From positions 1,302,001-1,366,000 of the forward strand of contig NZ_JACNMJ010000001.1 in NCBI RefSeq assembly GCF_014526325.1: DNA of 64,000 nucleotides. Reading direction: 5' to 3'. Made by a program: the position numbers and the translations under genes. The DNA is from Psychroserpens algicola (GTDB taxonomy: Bacteria; Bacteroidota; Bacteroidia; Flavobacteriales; Flavobacteriaceae). This document shows positions 19,001 to 27,178 of this stretch, piece after piece. The notes under the pieces were generated by a model. It was not told the origin of the DNA. It was given only the letters and a program-made list of their open reading frames with translations, and ran no database searches. How positions within the stretch are numbered: position 1 is the first letter of the stretch; each line of letters opens with the position of its first letter.

Positions 19001-19424
19001 TAAACCAAAATGAATCAGTAAATGTAAAGGCTAAGCTACCCACTAAAGCGCTTCCTAAAATGGCTACAGAAGCATTTTTAGATATAGGTTTATCATCGGT
19101 TCTGACAAGTTTACGAAGTAATATCGTGATGGTCCAAAACATGAAAAGGATTGTAAACGCACTCGAAACAGAACTCATCATATTAAGCATAGCTCCAATT
19201 TGTGCAGGTTCTAGCGCAAACATAGAAAAAAATGCGCCAAGCATTTGAAACAATGGCGCTCCAGGCGGATGACCAACCTGTAATTTTGAAGATGTTAGAA
19301 TGTATTCTCCAGCATCCCAAAAACTAACTGTAGGCTCAATGGTTAGAGCATAGGTTATTAATGCTATGGTAAAAGCAAACCATCCTAAAATGGTATCCCA
19401 TTTCTTGAAGTTGAAATGTGTCAT
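16092..19424 (-). CDS. DUF2723 multi-pass membrane protein, putative GT-C glycosyltransferase
   Basis: An 1110-residue inner-membrane protein with about a dozen hydrophobic segments in the first 650 residues and a large soluble C-terminal half. The N-terminal signature FWDAGEYILTSSKLQVGHPP is the DUF2723 motif; its Asp-Ala-Gly-Glu loop resembles the catalytic acidic loop of GT-C transferases using lipid-linked sugars. Homologues are linked to protein O-mannosylation (human TMEM260), and Bacteroidota O-glycosylate exported proteins, so a role in extracytoplasmic protein or glycan glycosylation is an inference. The C-terminal region (about 900-1080) has TPR-like helices. It is followed 3 bases later by the deacetylase gene. 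Confidence 0.85.
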   Translation of the reverse strand: MTHFNFKKWDTILGWFAFTIALITYALTIEPTVSFWDAGEYILTSSKLQVGHPPGAPLFQMLGAFFSMFALEPAQIGAMLNMMSSVSSAFTILFMFWTITILLRKLVRTDDKPISKNASVAILGSALVGSLAFTFTDSFWFNAVETEVYAMATLIMAILFYLGLRWEKDMHEPRGHRWLILIAFVIGLSFGVHFMGLLTIPALGLLYFFKNYKTITVKNFILANIIAAAILLFIFKLLLPNALRLFSASEIFFVNTIGLPFNSGSIIAGLLVIAAFYFGLKYTRQKGHKYANTLTLCLLFIFIGFSSWIMLPIRANANVIINENNPSSARELLAYYNLEQYPETHLFYGPLFTDQYSGLDENNPYLDDKPKYEKDYEKGEYVIVNNWKNAKQNYNSDHAAVLPRMWSGEHAENYMMFTGLLEFKIKPEYQMDNDVRRLVNEFRSDVAQGKIDYEDYNAFLKQFGRDLLDVEKPSFGDNLFYMLEYQFGYMYWRYFMWNFAGRQDDIQGKYNDLHGNWISGIDIIDESSWRLGMSQDNLPSDVANNKARNTYYMLPLILGLIGFLYLLTKDPKRFWVMLVFFLMTGLAIQFYTNVRPFEPRERDYSVVGSFYVFAIWIGFGVYAIFDLLRKYANSKFLAPAITLVCLILVPGILAAENWDDHDRSEKYTAKAMARKYLESCAQNSILFTIGDNDSFPLWYLQEIEGVRTDVRVVNTSLFQTDWYIDQMKRKAYESDPIPSQLTHDQYKFGTRDYIMKYELTKDTMMIKDFMDFISSDDPKYSLKYGMQRRGEDPAGYPIQLQNSNYLPTSNVRIPVDKSNVLKSGIVKAKDADKIEPHIDITITGGALYKNRLLMLDIIANNDWNRPIYFTGGAFSDEDYIWMKDYLQLDGLCYKLVPIKTPVDRANPFDMGRVDSELMYDKVMSWDWGNSGSDNIYHDVETRKNGITYRGNLARLMEQLINEDQLDKAENIADLAMEKMPVDKFGFYTLLEPYISGYYEMDKKDKARQLYIDVSRKYQEKLTYWSSLSKKNQTRYLDEIVTDIEWYRNLVDLLVIYNDQDFALEETEKFNNYLQLFKHFMGDTDDTAPPVREDRDMVSDTIDSILGIQQP

Positions 19425-19526
19425 AAAAATAATCTATTTAATGCGAGCGAATTTAACAATAAATATGGTAAACGCTATGGATTTTAAGTAAACGTTACCA
19501 TTTTTTGATTATTTTATAAAAAATTA

Positions 19527-19557
19527 TTTGTACAAATAAAACTTTGTACTAAATTTG
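19527..19557 (+). promoter_or_regulatory. Promoter of tRNA-Gln
   Basis: A near-ideal Bacteroidota promoter: TTTG at 19527-19530, a 19-bp spacer, and TAAATTTG at 19550-19557, 17 bases before the tRNA. Confidence 0.8.
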
Positions 19558-19574
19558 CATCCTCTTTAAGAGAC

Positions 19575-19647
19575 TGGCCTATGGTGTAACTGGCAACACA
19601 TTGGTTTTTGGTACCAAAGAGTCTAGGTTCGATCCCTAGTGGGCCAA
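19575..19647 (+). tRNA. tRNA-Gln (anticodon TTG)
   Basis: A full cloverleaf can be drawn. Acceptor stem TGGCCTA pairs with TGGGCCA, with discriminator A. The anticodon stem TTGGT / ACCAA encloses the loop TTTTGGT with anticodon TTG. The T-arm contains GGTTCGATCC. The 3' CCA is not encoded. It stands as a single-gene unit with its own promoter and terminator. Confidence 0.96.
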
Positions 19648-19648
19648 C

Positions 19649-19681
19649 AAAAAAGCCTTCCTGAATAGGAAGGCTTTTTTT
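19649..19681 (+). terminator. Intrinsic terminator of tRNA-Gln
   Basis: GCCTTCCT (19655-19662), loop GAAT, AGGAAGGC (19667-19674), followed by seven T and flanked by A on the left, so it may also serve the minus-strand universal stress gene ending at 19701. Confidence 0.9.
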
Positions 19682-19700
19682 ATTTCTGCGATTTTTGTTT

Positions 19701-20525
19701 TTAAATCTTAAAAGTTATTACTGGTCTTTTGGCATGATTTACTAAGTCTTCACTAATACTTCCATTAAAGAAATGCGCAATACCTTGTCTGCCGTGTGTA
19801 CTAATTCCGATCAAATCAGCATCAATGTGTTTAGAAAAATTGAGAACACCTTTCTCAACTGATTCATCATTGTAGATGTTAATCGTATAGTTTTTAAAGC
19901 TATAATCTTGAATAAAATCATTAATTCTGTCATTAGCTTTCTTAGTTGTAGTAAAATTACTAGCTGTATTTACCATTAATAAATGTAACTGAGCTCCAAA
20001 AGCTGTTGCAAATTCTGTGGCTTGAAGATAAGTTTCTTTGTTGTCGTTTTTAAAATCAGAAGCAAAAACAATATCATCAACACTAAAATCATCATGATTA
20101 TTCTTGATAACCAGAACAGGCACGTCTGAATTTCTAACAGCCTTTTCAGCATTAGAACCTACAAACATTTCTTTAAAACCACTAGCACCATGTGAGCCCA
20201 TTGTAATCATTGTAATGCCATGTTCTTTGCAAATTTCTGAAATCCCATTAAAAGAACCATCAGCCTTTACAATTTCATGAACGGTAAGGTTGTTGAGGTA
20301 ATCACTATTCATAATGTCTTCAAACTTTTGGTGTGCCATCTTCATAAAAAACATCACCTCAGGAATCTCGGCATGCGAACTTACAGCGTCGGTTTCTTGC
20401 ATTGGAATTTCTAACATATGAAGTAAATAAATTTCACTACCATGCTTTTTTGCAATTTGAGCAGCAACTTTTAATGCATGCTCAGCTTCTTCAGAAAAAT
20501 CTGTTGGAACTAATATTTTTTTCAT
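19701..20525 (-). CDS. Tandem-domain universal stress protein
   Basis: A 274-residue cytosolic protein made of two UspA domains. The first starts KKILVPTDFSEEAEHALK and ends with the ATP-loop pattern MGSHGASGFKEMFVGSNAEK. The second (from about 150, DDIVFASDF) has the corresponding STHGRQGIAHFFNGSISED. The Gly spacing fits nucleotide-binding Usp members, though the second loop lacks the usual VGS and reads NGS. Two-domain Usp proteins are common in Flavobacteriaceae and tied to stress survival; no partner is encoded next to it. It is divergent from the rimP operon. Confidence 0.9.
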   Translation of the reverse strand: MKKILVPTDFSEEAEHALKVAAQIAKKHGSEIYLLHMLEIPMQETDAVSSHAEIPEVMFFMKMAHQKFEDIMNSDYLNNLTVHEIVKADGSFNGISEICKEHGITMITMGSHGASGFKEMFVGSNAEKAVRNSDVPVLVIKNNHDDFSVDDIVFASDFKNDNKETYLQATEFATAFGAQLHLLMVNTASNFTTTKKANDRINDFIQDYSFKNYTINIYNDESVEKGVLNFSKHIDADLIGISTHGRQGIAHFFNGSISEDLVNHAKRPVITFKI

Positions 20526-20583
20526 ACGGCTTGAATTGATTTTAGTCTTATAAATTTAATAATAAAAATCGAAACCACCACAC

Positions 20584-20615
20584 TTGTAGAAATCAATAAA
20601 AATGTTGTATATTTG
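20584..20615 (+). promoter_or_regulatory. Promoter of the rimP-nusA-infB operon
   Basis: TTG at 20584-20586, a 21-bp spacer and TATATTTG at 20608-20615. Transcription should begin near 20620, giving a leader of about 60 nt that contains the hairpin at 20644-20664. Confidence 0.75.
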
Positions 20616-20643
20616 CAGCGTTGTTTGAAGAAAAAAGAATAAT

Positions 20644-20669
20644 GAGCGGACGGAAAGTCCGCTCTTTTT
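20644..20669 (+). terminator. Terminator-like hairpin in the rimP leader (candidate attenuator)
   Basis: GAGCGGAC (20644-20651), loop GGAAA, GTCCGCTC (20657-20664), followed at once by TTTTTAT. This is a textbook intrinsic terminator shape, yet it lies between the promoter and the first gene, about 10 bases before the rimP ATG. See the finding on NusA autoregulation. Confidence 0.75.
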
Positions 20670-20678
20670 ATACTAAAA

Positions 20679-21143
20679 ATGTTCAGAGATACCGTAAAAA
20701 ATTTATTAGACGAAGGCCTAAAACAACGTGAAGACTTGTTTTTAATCGATTTTGATGTGTTAAGTGATAACAGCATTAAAATCATTATTGATGGCGATAA
20801 TGGTGTTTTGGTTGAAGACTGTATGTTTATTAGTCGTGCGATAGAACATAACTTAGACAGAGAAGAACAAGATTTTTCTTTAGAAGTGTTATCTGCTGGA
20901 GCAACGACACCTTTAACAAATAAAAGACAGTATTTAAAAAACGTCGGTAGAACACTTAGTGTAAAAACAACAGATAATCAAACTCTGGAAGGAAAATTGA
21001 CTCAGGCAGATGAGGATAAGATTCTTTTAGAATGGAAAACGAGAGAGCCTAAACCTGTTGGTAAGGGCAAAGTAACTGTAAAAAAGCAAGCTGAAATAAC
21101 GTACGATACGATTTCGCAAGCTCAAGTTGTAATAAAATTTTAA
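20679..21143 (+). CDS. rimP: Ribosome maturation factor RimP
   Basis: A 154-residue cytosolic factor needed for 30S subunit maturation. The N-terminal domain carries the family motif around SRAIEHNLDREEQDFSLEVL and SAGATTPL (the usual form is EVSSPG), and the C-terminal SH3-like barrel follows (GRTLSVKTTDNQTLEGKL). It is the first gene of the conserved rimP-nusA-infB operon, with nusA starting 12 bases after its stop. That gene order is itself strong evidence. Confidence 0.92.
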   Translation: MFRDTVKNLLDEGLKQREDLFLIDFDVLSDNSIKIIIDGDNGVLVEDCMFISRAIEHNLDREEQDFSLEVLSAGATTPLTNKRQYLKNVGRTLSVKTTDNQTLEGKLTQADEDKILLEWKTREPKPVGKGKVTVKKQAEITYDTISQAQVVIKF

Positions 21144-21155
21144 TTCATAGTAGTT

Positions 21156-22388
21156 ATGGAAAATATTGCGTTAATTGATTCTTTTTCAGAATTTAAAGAT
21201 GAAAAATTAATCGATCGTGTAACGTTAATGGCGATTTTAGAAGATGTATTGAGAAATGCACTGAAGAAAAAATATGGAGATGATGACAATTTTGATATCA
21301 TTATAAATCCCGATAAAGGAGATTTAGAGATTTGGAGAAACAGGATTGTCGTAGCCGATGATGAGGTTGAAGAGCCTAATCAGGAAATTGCATTGTCTGA
21401 AGCACAAAAAATTGAACCTGATTTTGAAGTAGGTGAAGATGTTGCAGAAGAAGTGAAATTAGTTGATTTAGGAAGACGTTCTATTTTAGCATTACGTCAA
21501 AATTTGATTTCTAAAATTCACGAGCACGACAACACTAATATCTACAAGCAATTTAAAGAATTAGAAGGCGAAATTTATTCGGCAGAAGTTCATCATATTC
21601 GTCACAGAGCTATTATTTTATTAGACGACGAAGGGAACGAAATCATCCTTCCGAAGGATAAACAAATACCATCAGATTTTTTCAGAAAAGGAGAAAATGT
21701 AAGAGGTATTATAGAAAGCGTAGAGTTAAAAGGAAACAAGCCAGCAATTATAATGTCTAGAACTGCACCAGCATTTTTAGAGAAGTTGTTTGAGCAAGAA
21801 ATCCCTGAAGTGTTTGATGGTTTGATTACCATTAAAAATGTTGTGAGAATACCAGGAGAGAAAGCCAAAGTTGCAGTAGATTCTTATGATGATAGAATTG
21901 ATCCTGTAGGTGCCTGTGTGGGAATGAAAGGGTCTAGAATTCACGGTATTGTTCGTGAATTAGGTAATGAAAATATTGATGTTATTAACTATACAAATAA
22001 CCTGCAATTATTTATTACCAGAGCATTAAGTCCTGCACGAGTGACTTCTATTAAATTAGACGAAGAAAATAAACGTGCTGAAGTGTTATTAAAGCCTGAA
22101 GAAGTATCTAAAGCTATTGGTAGAGGTGGTCACAATATCAGATTGGCAGGAAAATTAACAGGTTACGAAATTGATGTATTTAGAGAAGGTGCTGAAGAAG
22201 ATGTAGAGTTAACAGAGTTCTCTGATGAAATTGAAGGTTGGATTATTGATGAGTTCAGCAAAGCAGGATTAGATACTGCTAAGAGTGTATTAGAACAAGA
22301 TGTTGAAGATCTTGTAAAGCGTACAGATTTAGAAGAAGAAACAATATTAGATGTTATCAGAATTCTTAAAGAAGAGTTCGAAGAATAA
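21156..22388 (+). CDS. nusA: Transcription termination/antitermination factor NusA
   Basis: A 410-residue RNA polymerase-binding protein. N-terminal domain (1-125, opening ALIDSFSEFKDEKLIDRV), an S1 domain (about 130-200, GEIYSAEVHHIRHRAIIL), then tandem KH domains (VGACVGMKGSRIHGIV near 265 and SKAIGRGGHNIRLAGKLTG near 325). The C-terminal acidic repeats of enterobacterial NusA are absent, as is usual in this phylum; an acidic tail of about 60 residues remains. It modulates pausing, intrinsic termination and antitermination, and may act on the leader hairpin of its own operon. Confidence 0.95.
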   Translation: MENIALIDSFSEFKDEKLIDRVTLMAILEDVLRNALKKKYGDDDNFDIIINPDKGDLEIWRNRIVVADDEVEEPNQEIALSEAQKIEPDFEVGEDVAEEVKLVDLGRRSILALRQNLISKIHEHDNTNIYKQFKELEGEIYSAEVHHIRHRAIILLDDEGNEIILPKDKQIPSDFFRKGENVRGIIESVELKGNKPAIIMSRTAPAFLEKLFEQEIPEVFDGLITIKNVVRIPGEKAKVAVDSYDDRIDPVGACVGMKGSRIHGIVRELGNENIDVINYTNNLQLFITRALSPARVTSIKLDEENKRAEVLLKPEEVSKAIGRGGHNIRLAGKLTGYEIDVFREGAEEDVELTEFSDEIEGWIIDEFSKAGLDTAKSVLEQDVEDLVKRTDLEEETILDVIRILKEEFEE

Positions 22389-22452
22389 TACCAATTTACA
22401 CATTAATGTTAATTTGGTATAAAAGATTTTTAAGTTATATTACAAGCAATTT

Positions 22453-25173
22453 ATGGCTCAAACTAGATTAAATAAAGTATTAAGGGAACTTAACATCTCT
22501 ATAGATCGTGCCGTTGATTTTTTAGAATCAAAAGGTGTCGAAATAGAGAAGAGCCCTAATACGAAAATATCAGAAGAGGTTTACAAAATTCTTTCCGATG
22601 AGTTTCAAACGGATGCTAATAAAAAGGCAGAGTCCCAAGAAGTAAGTGAAGCAAAACTCAAAGAAAAGGAAGAGTTGCGTGAACAGCGTGAGCGTGAATT
22701 AGAAGAAAAAGCGCAAAAAGAAGCTAAAAGCCGAGAAGTTGTAAAAGCTAAAGCGGAGTTGTCTGGACCTAAGCAAGTCGGTAAAATCGACCTTAATAAA
22801 GATAAGGAAGCTCCTAAGTCTGACGCACCGAAAGAGGAAGCGCCAATAGAGGAATCTCCAAAAGAAGTGACTTCAAAAGCTGAAGCTCCAAAAGAAGCAA
22901 AAAAAGAGGCTCCGGTTAAAAAAGAGACTAAAGAGGTTAAAGCGCCTAAAGCAAAAGAAGAGGCTAAGAAAACAGAAGAAACCGCAAATGACGAACCTGT
23001 TGAGGAGACTTTAAAAACGCAATACAAAAAACTTTCCGGACCTAAAATTGCTGGCGATAAAATTGATCTTTCTAAGTTCAATAAGCCTAAAAAGAAAAAA
23101 GAGGAGAAAAAATCGGATTCCGATTCAGATAATAAAAAGAAAAGACGTCGTATTAGTAAAGGACCATCATCAGGAGGTGATAACCGATCTAATAACAGAG
23201 GCGGAAACCAAAGAGGTGGTTACAAAGGTAAAAATCAAGGTAAGCGAACTACTGTAAAAGAGGAGCCAAGTGCTGAAGAAGTACAAAAGCAAGTACGTGA
23301 AACTCTTGAAAAACTTCAAGGAAAGTCCTCTAAAGGAAAAGGTGCAAAATACCGTAGAGAAAAACGTGAACAGCATAGAGAGCAAACTGAAATCGATCAG
23401 CAAATCGAAGCAGCAGAAAGCAAAGTTCTTAAAGTAACTGAGTTTGTTACTGCAAACGAAGTAGCTACTATGATGAACGTTTCTGTAACCGAAATTATTT
23501 CAGCATGTATGTCGCTAGGAATGATGGTGACGATGAACCAGCGTTTAGATGCCGAAACATTATCTGTAGTTGCAGACGAATTTGGATATAAAGTAGATTT
23601 TGTTACTGCTGATATTGAAGAATCTATTGAGGTTGTAGAAGATAAACCTGAAGATTTAGTGTCGCGTGCTCCAATCGTTACTGTTATGGGACACGTCGAT
23701 CATGGTAAAACATCTTTACTGGATTATATACGTAAAGAAAATGTAATTGCTGGAGAATCTGGTGGAATTACACAGCATATTGGTGCTTATGGAGTTCAGT
23801 TAGATAACGGACAAAAAATTGCATTTCTTGATACACCTGGTCACGAGGCCTTTACAGCCATGCGTGCTCGTGGTGCTCAAGTTACCGATTTAGCTATTAT
23901 TGTAGTTGCGGCCGATGATTCCATTATGCCACAAACAAAAGAAGCCATTGCACATGCTCAAGCAGCTGAAGTGCCAATTGTTTTTGCAATTAACAAAATT
24001 GATAAGCCTGGCGCTAATCCTGAAAAAGTAAAAGAAGGTTTAGCACAAATGAACTTATTAGTTGAAGATTGGGGTGGAAAGATTCAATCGCATGATATTT
24101 CAGCTAAAAATGGAACAGGTATTAAAGAATTATTAGAAAAAGTATTGCTTGAAGCCGAATTATTAGAGCTTAAAGCCAATCCTAATAAAAATGCAACAGG
24201 AACAGTTGTTGAAGCATTCTTAGACAAAGGTCGAGGTTATGTGTCTACAATTTTAGTTCAGGCCGGAACATTACGTGTTGGTGATTATGTACTTGCAGGT
24301 AAAAACAGTGGAAAGGTTAAAGCGATGCATGACGAACGTGGAAACGAAGTTGAAGCAGCAGGTCCATCAACACCAGTCTCTATTTTAGGATTAGATGGTG
24401 CGCCACAAGCTGGTGATAAATTCAACGTTTTTGAAGATGAGCGTGAAGCGAAGCAAATCGCGGCTAAACGTACACAACTACAACGTGAACAGTCTGTTAG
24501 AACACAACGTCATATTACACTAGATGAAATCGGACGTCGAATTGCACTTGGTGACTTCCAGGAATTAAATATCATTCTTAAAGGTGATGTGGATGGTTCT
24601 GTGGAAGCTCTAACCGATTCGTTCCAGAAATTATCTACTGAAGAAATACAAGTAAACATCATACATAAAGGTGTTGGAGCGATTACTGAAAGTGATGTGC
24701 TTCTCGCTACAGCTTCAGATGCGATTATTATCGGATTTAATGTGCGACCAATGGGTAATGCACGTCAAATTGCTGATAAAGAAGAAATCGATATCAGAAT
24801 GTACTCTATTATTTACGATGCAATTAATGATCTTAAAGATGCCATGGAAGGGATGTTGTCTCCAGAATTAAAAGAGGAGATTACTGGTACAGCCGAAATT
24901 AGAGAGACCTTCAAGATTTCTAAAATCGGAACCATTGCTGGTTGTATGGTAACTAACGGAAAAATATACAGAAACTCAGGCATTCGTTTAATTAGAGATG
25001 GTGTTGTTATCCATACAGGAGAATTAACATCTCTAAAGCGATTTAAGGATGATGTTAAGGAAGTCGCTAAAGGTTACGATTGTGGTATGCAACTTAAAAA
25101 CTACAATGACATACAAGTCGATGATGTTTTAGAAGCATTCCAGGAAGTAGAAGTGAAAAAGAAACTGAAATAG
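22453..25173 (+). CDS. infB: Translation initiation factor IF-2
   Basis: A 906-residue GTPase that brings initiator tRNA to the ribosome. A short N-terminal IF2N module ([19 protein letters not shown]) is followed by a long, highly charged Lys/Glu/Pro-rich linker (about 60-300), ending in an RGG-like basic patch near residues 245-265. A second IF2N module ([17 protein letters not shown]) leads into the G domain: [20 protein letters not shown] and NKIDKPG. Domains II-IV follow to the end. Third gene of the operon, 64 bases after nusA, ended by a strong terminator. Confidence 0.96.
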   Translation: MAQTRLNKVLRELNISIDRAVDFLESKGVEIEKSPNTKISEEVYKILSDEFQTDANKKAESQEVSEAKLKEKEELREQRERELEEKAQKEAKSREVVKAKAELSGPKQVGKIDLNKDKEAPKSDAPKEEAPIEESPKEVTSKAEAPKEAKKEAPVKKETKEVKAPKAKEEAKKTEETANDEPVEETLKTQYKKLSGPKIAGDKIDLSKFNKPKKKKEEKKSDSDSDNKKKRRRISKGPSSGGDNRSNNRGGNQRGGYKGKNQGKRTTVKEEPSAEEVQKQVRETLEKLQGKSSKGKGAKYRREKREQHREQTEIDQQIEAAESKVLKVTEFVTANEVATMMNVSVTEIISACMSLGMMVTMNQRLDAETLSVVADEFGYKVDFVTADIEESIEVVEDKPEDLVSRAPIVTVMGHVDHGKTSLLDYIRKENVIAGESGGITQHIGAYGVQLDNGQKIAFLDTPGHEAFTAMRARGAQVTDLAIIVVAADDSIMPQTKEAIAHAQAAEVPIVFAINKIDKPGANPEKVKEGLAQMNLLVEDWGGKIQSHDISAKNGTGIKELLEKVLLEAELLELKANPNKNATGTVVEAFLDKGRGYVSTILVQAGTLRVGDYVLAGKNSGKVKAMHDERGNEVEAAGPSTPVSILGLDGAPQAGDKFNVFEDEREAKQIAAKRTQLQREQSVRTQRHITLDEIGRRIALGDFQELNIILKGDVDGSVEALTDSFQKLSTEEIQVNIIHKGVGAITESDVLLATASDAIIIGFNVRPMGNARQIADKEEIDIRMYSIIYDAINDLKDAMEGMLSPELKEEITGTAEIRETFKISKIGTIAGCMVTNGKIYRNSGIRLIRDGVVIHTGELTSLKRFKDDVKEVAKGYDCGMQLKNYNDIQVDDVLEAFQEVEVKKKLK

Positions 25174-25190
25174 TATTATATATACTTCAT

Positions 25191-25222
25191 AAAAAAAGCG
25201 ACTCATTGAGTCGCTTTTTTTT
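25191..25222. terminator. Intrinsic terminator after infB
   Basis: AGCGACTC (25197-25204), loop ATT, GAGTCGCT (25208-25215), with seven A before and at least nine T after. It is usable on both strands, and the minus-strand SPOR gene ends at 25242. Confidence 0.9.
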
Positions 25223-25241
25223 TTATAATAATCTTGAAGTT

Positions 25242-25622
25242 TTAATTATCCTTTTTAGGTTCAAAAACCATGGCTTTTGAAAATTTCTTCTTAATTTTTA
25301 AAAGTGCGATATCAGCTTCTAATCGCGTACTAAAATTGCCGACCCAAACTTTATAATTAGGGGTTTCATAAACCACATCAGTTGGCCATTGTGAAAATGT
25401 GTTTTTAAATTCACGTTCTAATGCCATAGCTTCAGAACGCGATCCAAAATCTAATTGAATTTTATATAAATCTAAAGTTTTTACATCTTTCTTGTATTCC
25501 AGAAGTTTTGAAATGTCACTATCCTGATCAATTGTAACAACACCTTCTTGCGCAAATGTTTGATTTGCAAATGCTAAGAACAGAAGGGTGAGTGCTAGTA
25601 TTTTTAGAGTTTTAGCTTTCAT
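25242..25622 (-). CDS. Secreted SPOR-domain protein
   Basis: A 126-residue exported protein. MKAKTLKILALTLLFLAFANQTFAQ is the signal peptide; that Met (25622) is preferred over one 21 bases upstream because it starts the signal directly. The rest is one SPOR domain (LYKIQLDFGSRSEAMAL, VYETPNYKVWVGNFSTRLEAD), a fold that binds denuded septal peptidoglycan glycan strands. Such small single-SPOR proteins are common in flavobacteria and may help at division or envelope maintenance. It is convergent with infB and divergent from the complex III operon. Confidence 0.85.
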   Translation of the reverse strand: MKAKTLKILALTLLFLAFANQTFAQEGVVTIDQDSDISKLLEYKKDVKTLDLYKIQLDFGSRSEAMALEREFKNTFSQWPTDVVYETPNYKVWVGNFSTRLEADIALLKIKKKFSKAMVFEPKKDN

Positions 25623-25754
25623 AATATTTGAAATTTTGTACAAAGAAAACGATTTTTTTTGACTGTTGTTTCCTGAGTTAAAATTATTAACTAAATTAGG
25701 CCTTAAATTATTATTTAGAATCCTTATAAATTATCAATTAACAGTTCTGTAACA

Positions 25755-25785
25755 TTTCTAAAATGGTCTATAAGTATTATTTTTG
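25755..25785 (+). promoter_or_regulatory. Promoter of the act-cox respiratory operon
   Basis: TATTTTTG at 25778-25785 fits TAnnTTTG; TTTC at 25755-25758, 19 bases upstream, is one base from the -33 consensus. Transcription should start near 25790, just before the first possible ATG at 25801. Confidence 0.6.
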
Positions 25786-25800
25786 CATGAGATTTTATAA

Positions 25801-27144
25801 ATGCTTTTTTCAATAGTAATAATGAAAAAACCATACCAAAGTTTAGAAGATAATTCAACTAACAATATGATACAGGTGATTTACCGACAACTAGCCTCAA
25901 AAATTCCTTATTTAGGATTGGTTATTTTACTTACGTTTTCTACTTCACTTACTGCTCAAGAAGGAGATCCTGTCAAAGGAAAAACTTTATTCAACACTAA
26001 CTGTGCTGCATGTCACAACTTAGACAGACCAATGACTGGTCCTGCACTTCGTTATGTTCAAGCTAGACTTGAGGAAGAGCAAGGTTTAGGAAGAGACTGG
26101 TTAGATAAGTGGATTAGAAACAGTGCTGGAATGGTGAAATCTGGTGATGCTTATGCAGTTCAGATTTTTAATGAGTATAACGGGACTGCAATGACTGCGT
26201 TTCCGCAATTGTCAGATCAAGATATATCTGATATTTTAGCCTATACGGCAACAGATCCACCGAAAAAAGAAGAAGTAGTAAAAGAAGATGGCGGAGGCGA
26301 TGATCAAGGTGGTGTGTCAAACAAACTTATTCTTGGTGCACTTGCAATTTTATTTGCGTTATTAGCGGTTGCTTTAGTTTTAGTGAGACAAACACTTAAT
26401 CGTTTTGCTCAGGAAAAAGGAATAGAAGTTGCGGCAAAAGACAAGAGTCTTCCAATATGGAAAGCCTTTGTTCAAAATCAATTTTTAGTATTGGTAACTG
26501 TTATATTCTTTTTATTAGCCAGTGCTTACTTTGTGTATGGCTATTTATCTCAAATTGGAGTAGATCAAGGGTATCAGCCAGTTCAACCAATTCATTTTTC
26601 ACATAAAATACATGCAGGTGATAATGGTATCGACTGTAAATATTGTCACTCATCTGCAAGAGTGAGTAAGCATTCAGGAATTCCTTCACTTAATATTTGT
26701 ATGAACTGTCATAAGTCAGTTTATGAATATAACGGCGAAACTACAGATAAGTACAATAAGGCATTTTACGATGCAGAAATCCAAAAATTATATGCTGCAA
26801 CGGGATGGGATGGACAAAATTACACAGGAGAGCCTAAGCCAGTGAAATGGGTGAGAATACATAATCTTCCAGACTTTGCTTACTTTAATCACTCGCAGCA
26901 CGTTGAAGTTGCAGGAGTGCAATGTCAAACTTGTCATGGCCCAGTTGAAGAAATGGAAGTTATGTATCAACATGCGCCTTTAACTATGGGATGGTGTATT
27001 AACTGTCACAGAGAAACAAATGTAAAAGTTGAAGACAATGCGTATTACACAAAAATACACGAAGAATTGTCTAAAAAATATGGTGTAGATAAACTTACAG
27101 CTGCTCAAATGGGTGGATTAGAATGTGGTAAGTGTCACTATTAA
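25801..27144 (+). CDS. actA: Alternative complex III subunit ActA (multihaem cytochrome c)
   Basis: Periplasmic multihaem electron-transfer subunit of the quinol:cytochrome c/oxidase oxidoreductase. Six haem-binding CXXCH motifs are visible: CAACH in an N-terminal monohaem cytochrome c domain (about residues 50-150), then after a membrane helix (about 175-200) and a second (about 225-250) CKYCH, CMNCH, CQTCH, CINCH and CGKCH in a pentahaem domain. The N-terminal monohaem domain is an addition to the pentahaem core described for the family. Start uncertain: ATG at 25801, 25822 or 25867; the last gives the neatest signal peptide (MIQVIYRQLASKIPYLGLV, cleaved after LTA). First gene of a tight eight-gene respiratory operon. 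Confidence 0.9.
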   Translation: MLFSIVIMKKPYQSLEDNSTNNMIQVIYRQLASKIPYLGLVILLTFSTSLTAQEGDPVKGKTLFNTNCAACHNLDRPMTGPALRYVQARLEEEQGLGRDWLDKWIRNSAGMVKSGDAYAVQIFNEYNGTAMTAFPQLSDQDISDILAYTATDPPKKEEVVKEDGGGDDQGGVSNKLILGALAILFALLAVALVLVRQTLNRFAQEKGIEVAAKDKSLPIWKAFVQNQFLVLVTVIFFLLASAYFVYGYLSQIGVDQGYQPVQPIHFSHKIHAGDNGIDCKYCHSSARVSKHSGIPSLNICMNCHKSVYEYNGETTDKYNKAFYDAEIQKLYAATGWDGQNYTGEPKPVKWVRIHNLPDFAYFNHSQHVEVAGVQCQTCHGPVEEMEVMYQHAPLTMGWCINCHRETNVKVEDNAYYTKIHEELSKKYGVDKLTAAQMGGLECGKCHY

Positions 27145-27178
27145 TAAAATTTAATAAGAAGTAATTCAATTATATAAT

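Noticed and set aside
20522-20785. Minus-strand ORF over the rimP promoter and leader
   Set aside because: It covers a well-formed promoter and hairpin and the start of rimP; no domain is seen.
22388-22420. Imperfect inverted repeat ATACCAA ... TTGGTAT between nusA and infB
   Set aside because: Only 7 perfect outer pairs with a long imperfect interior and no T tract; it may be a chance structure or a small repeat relic.
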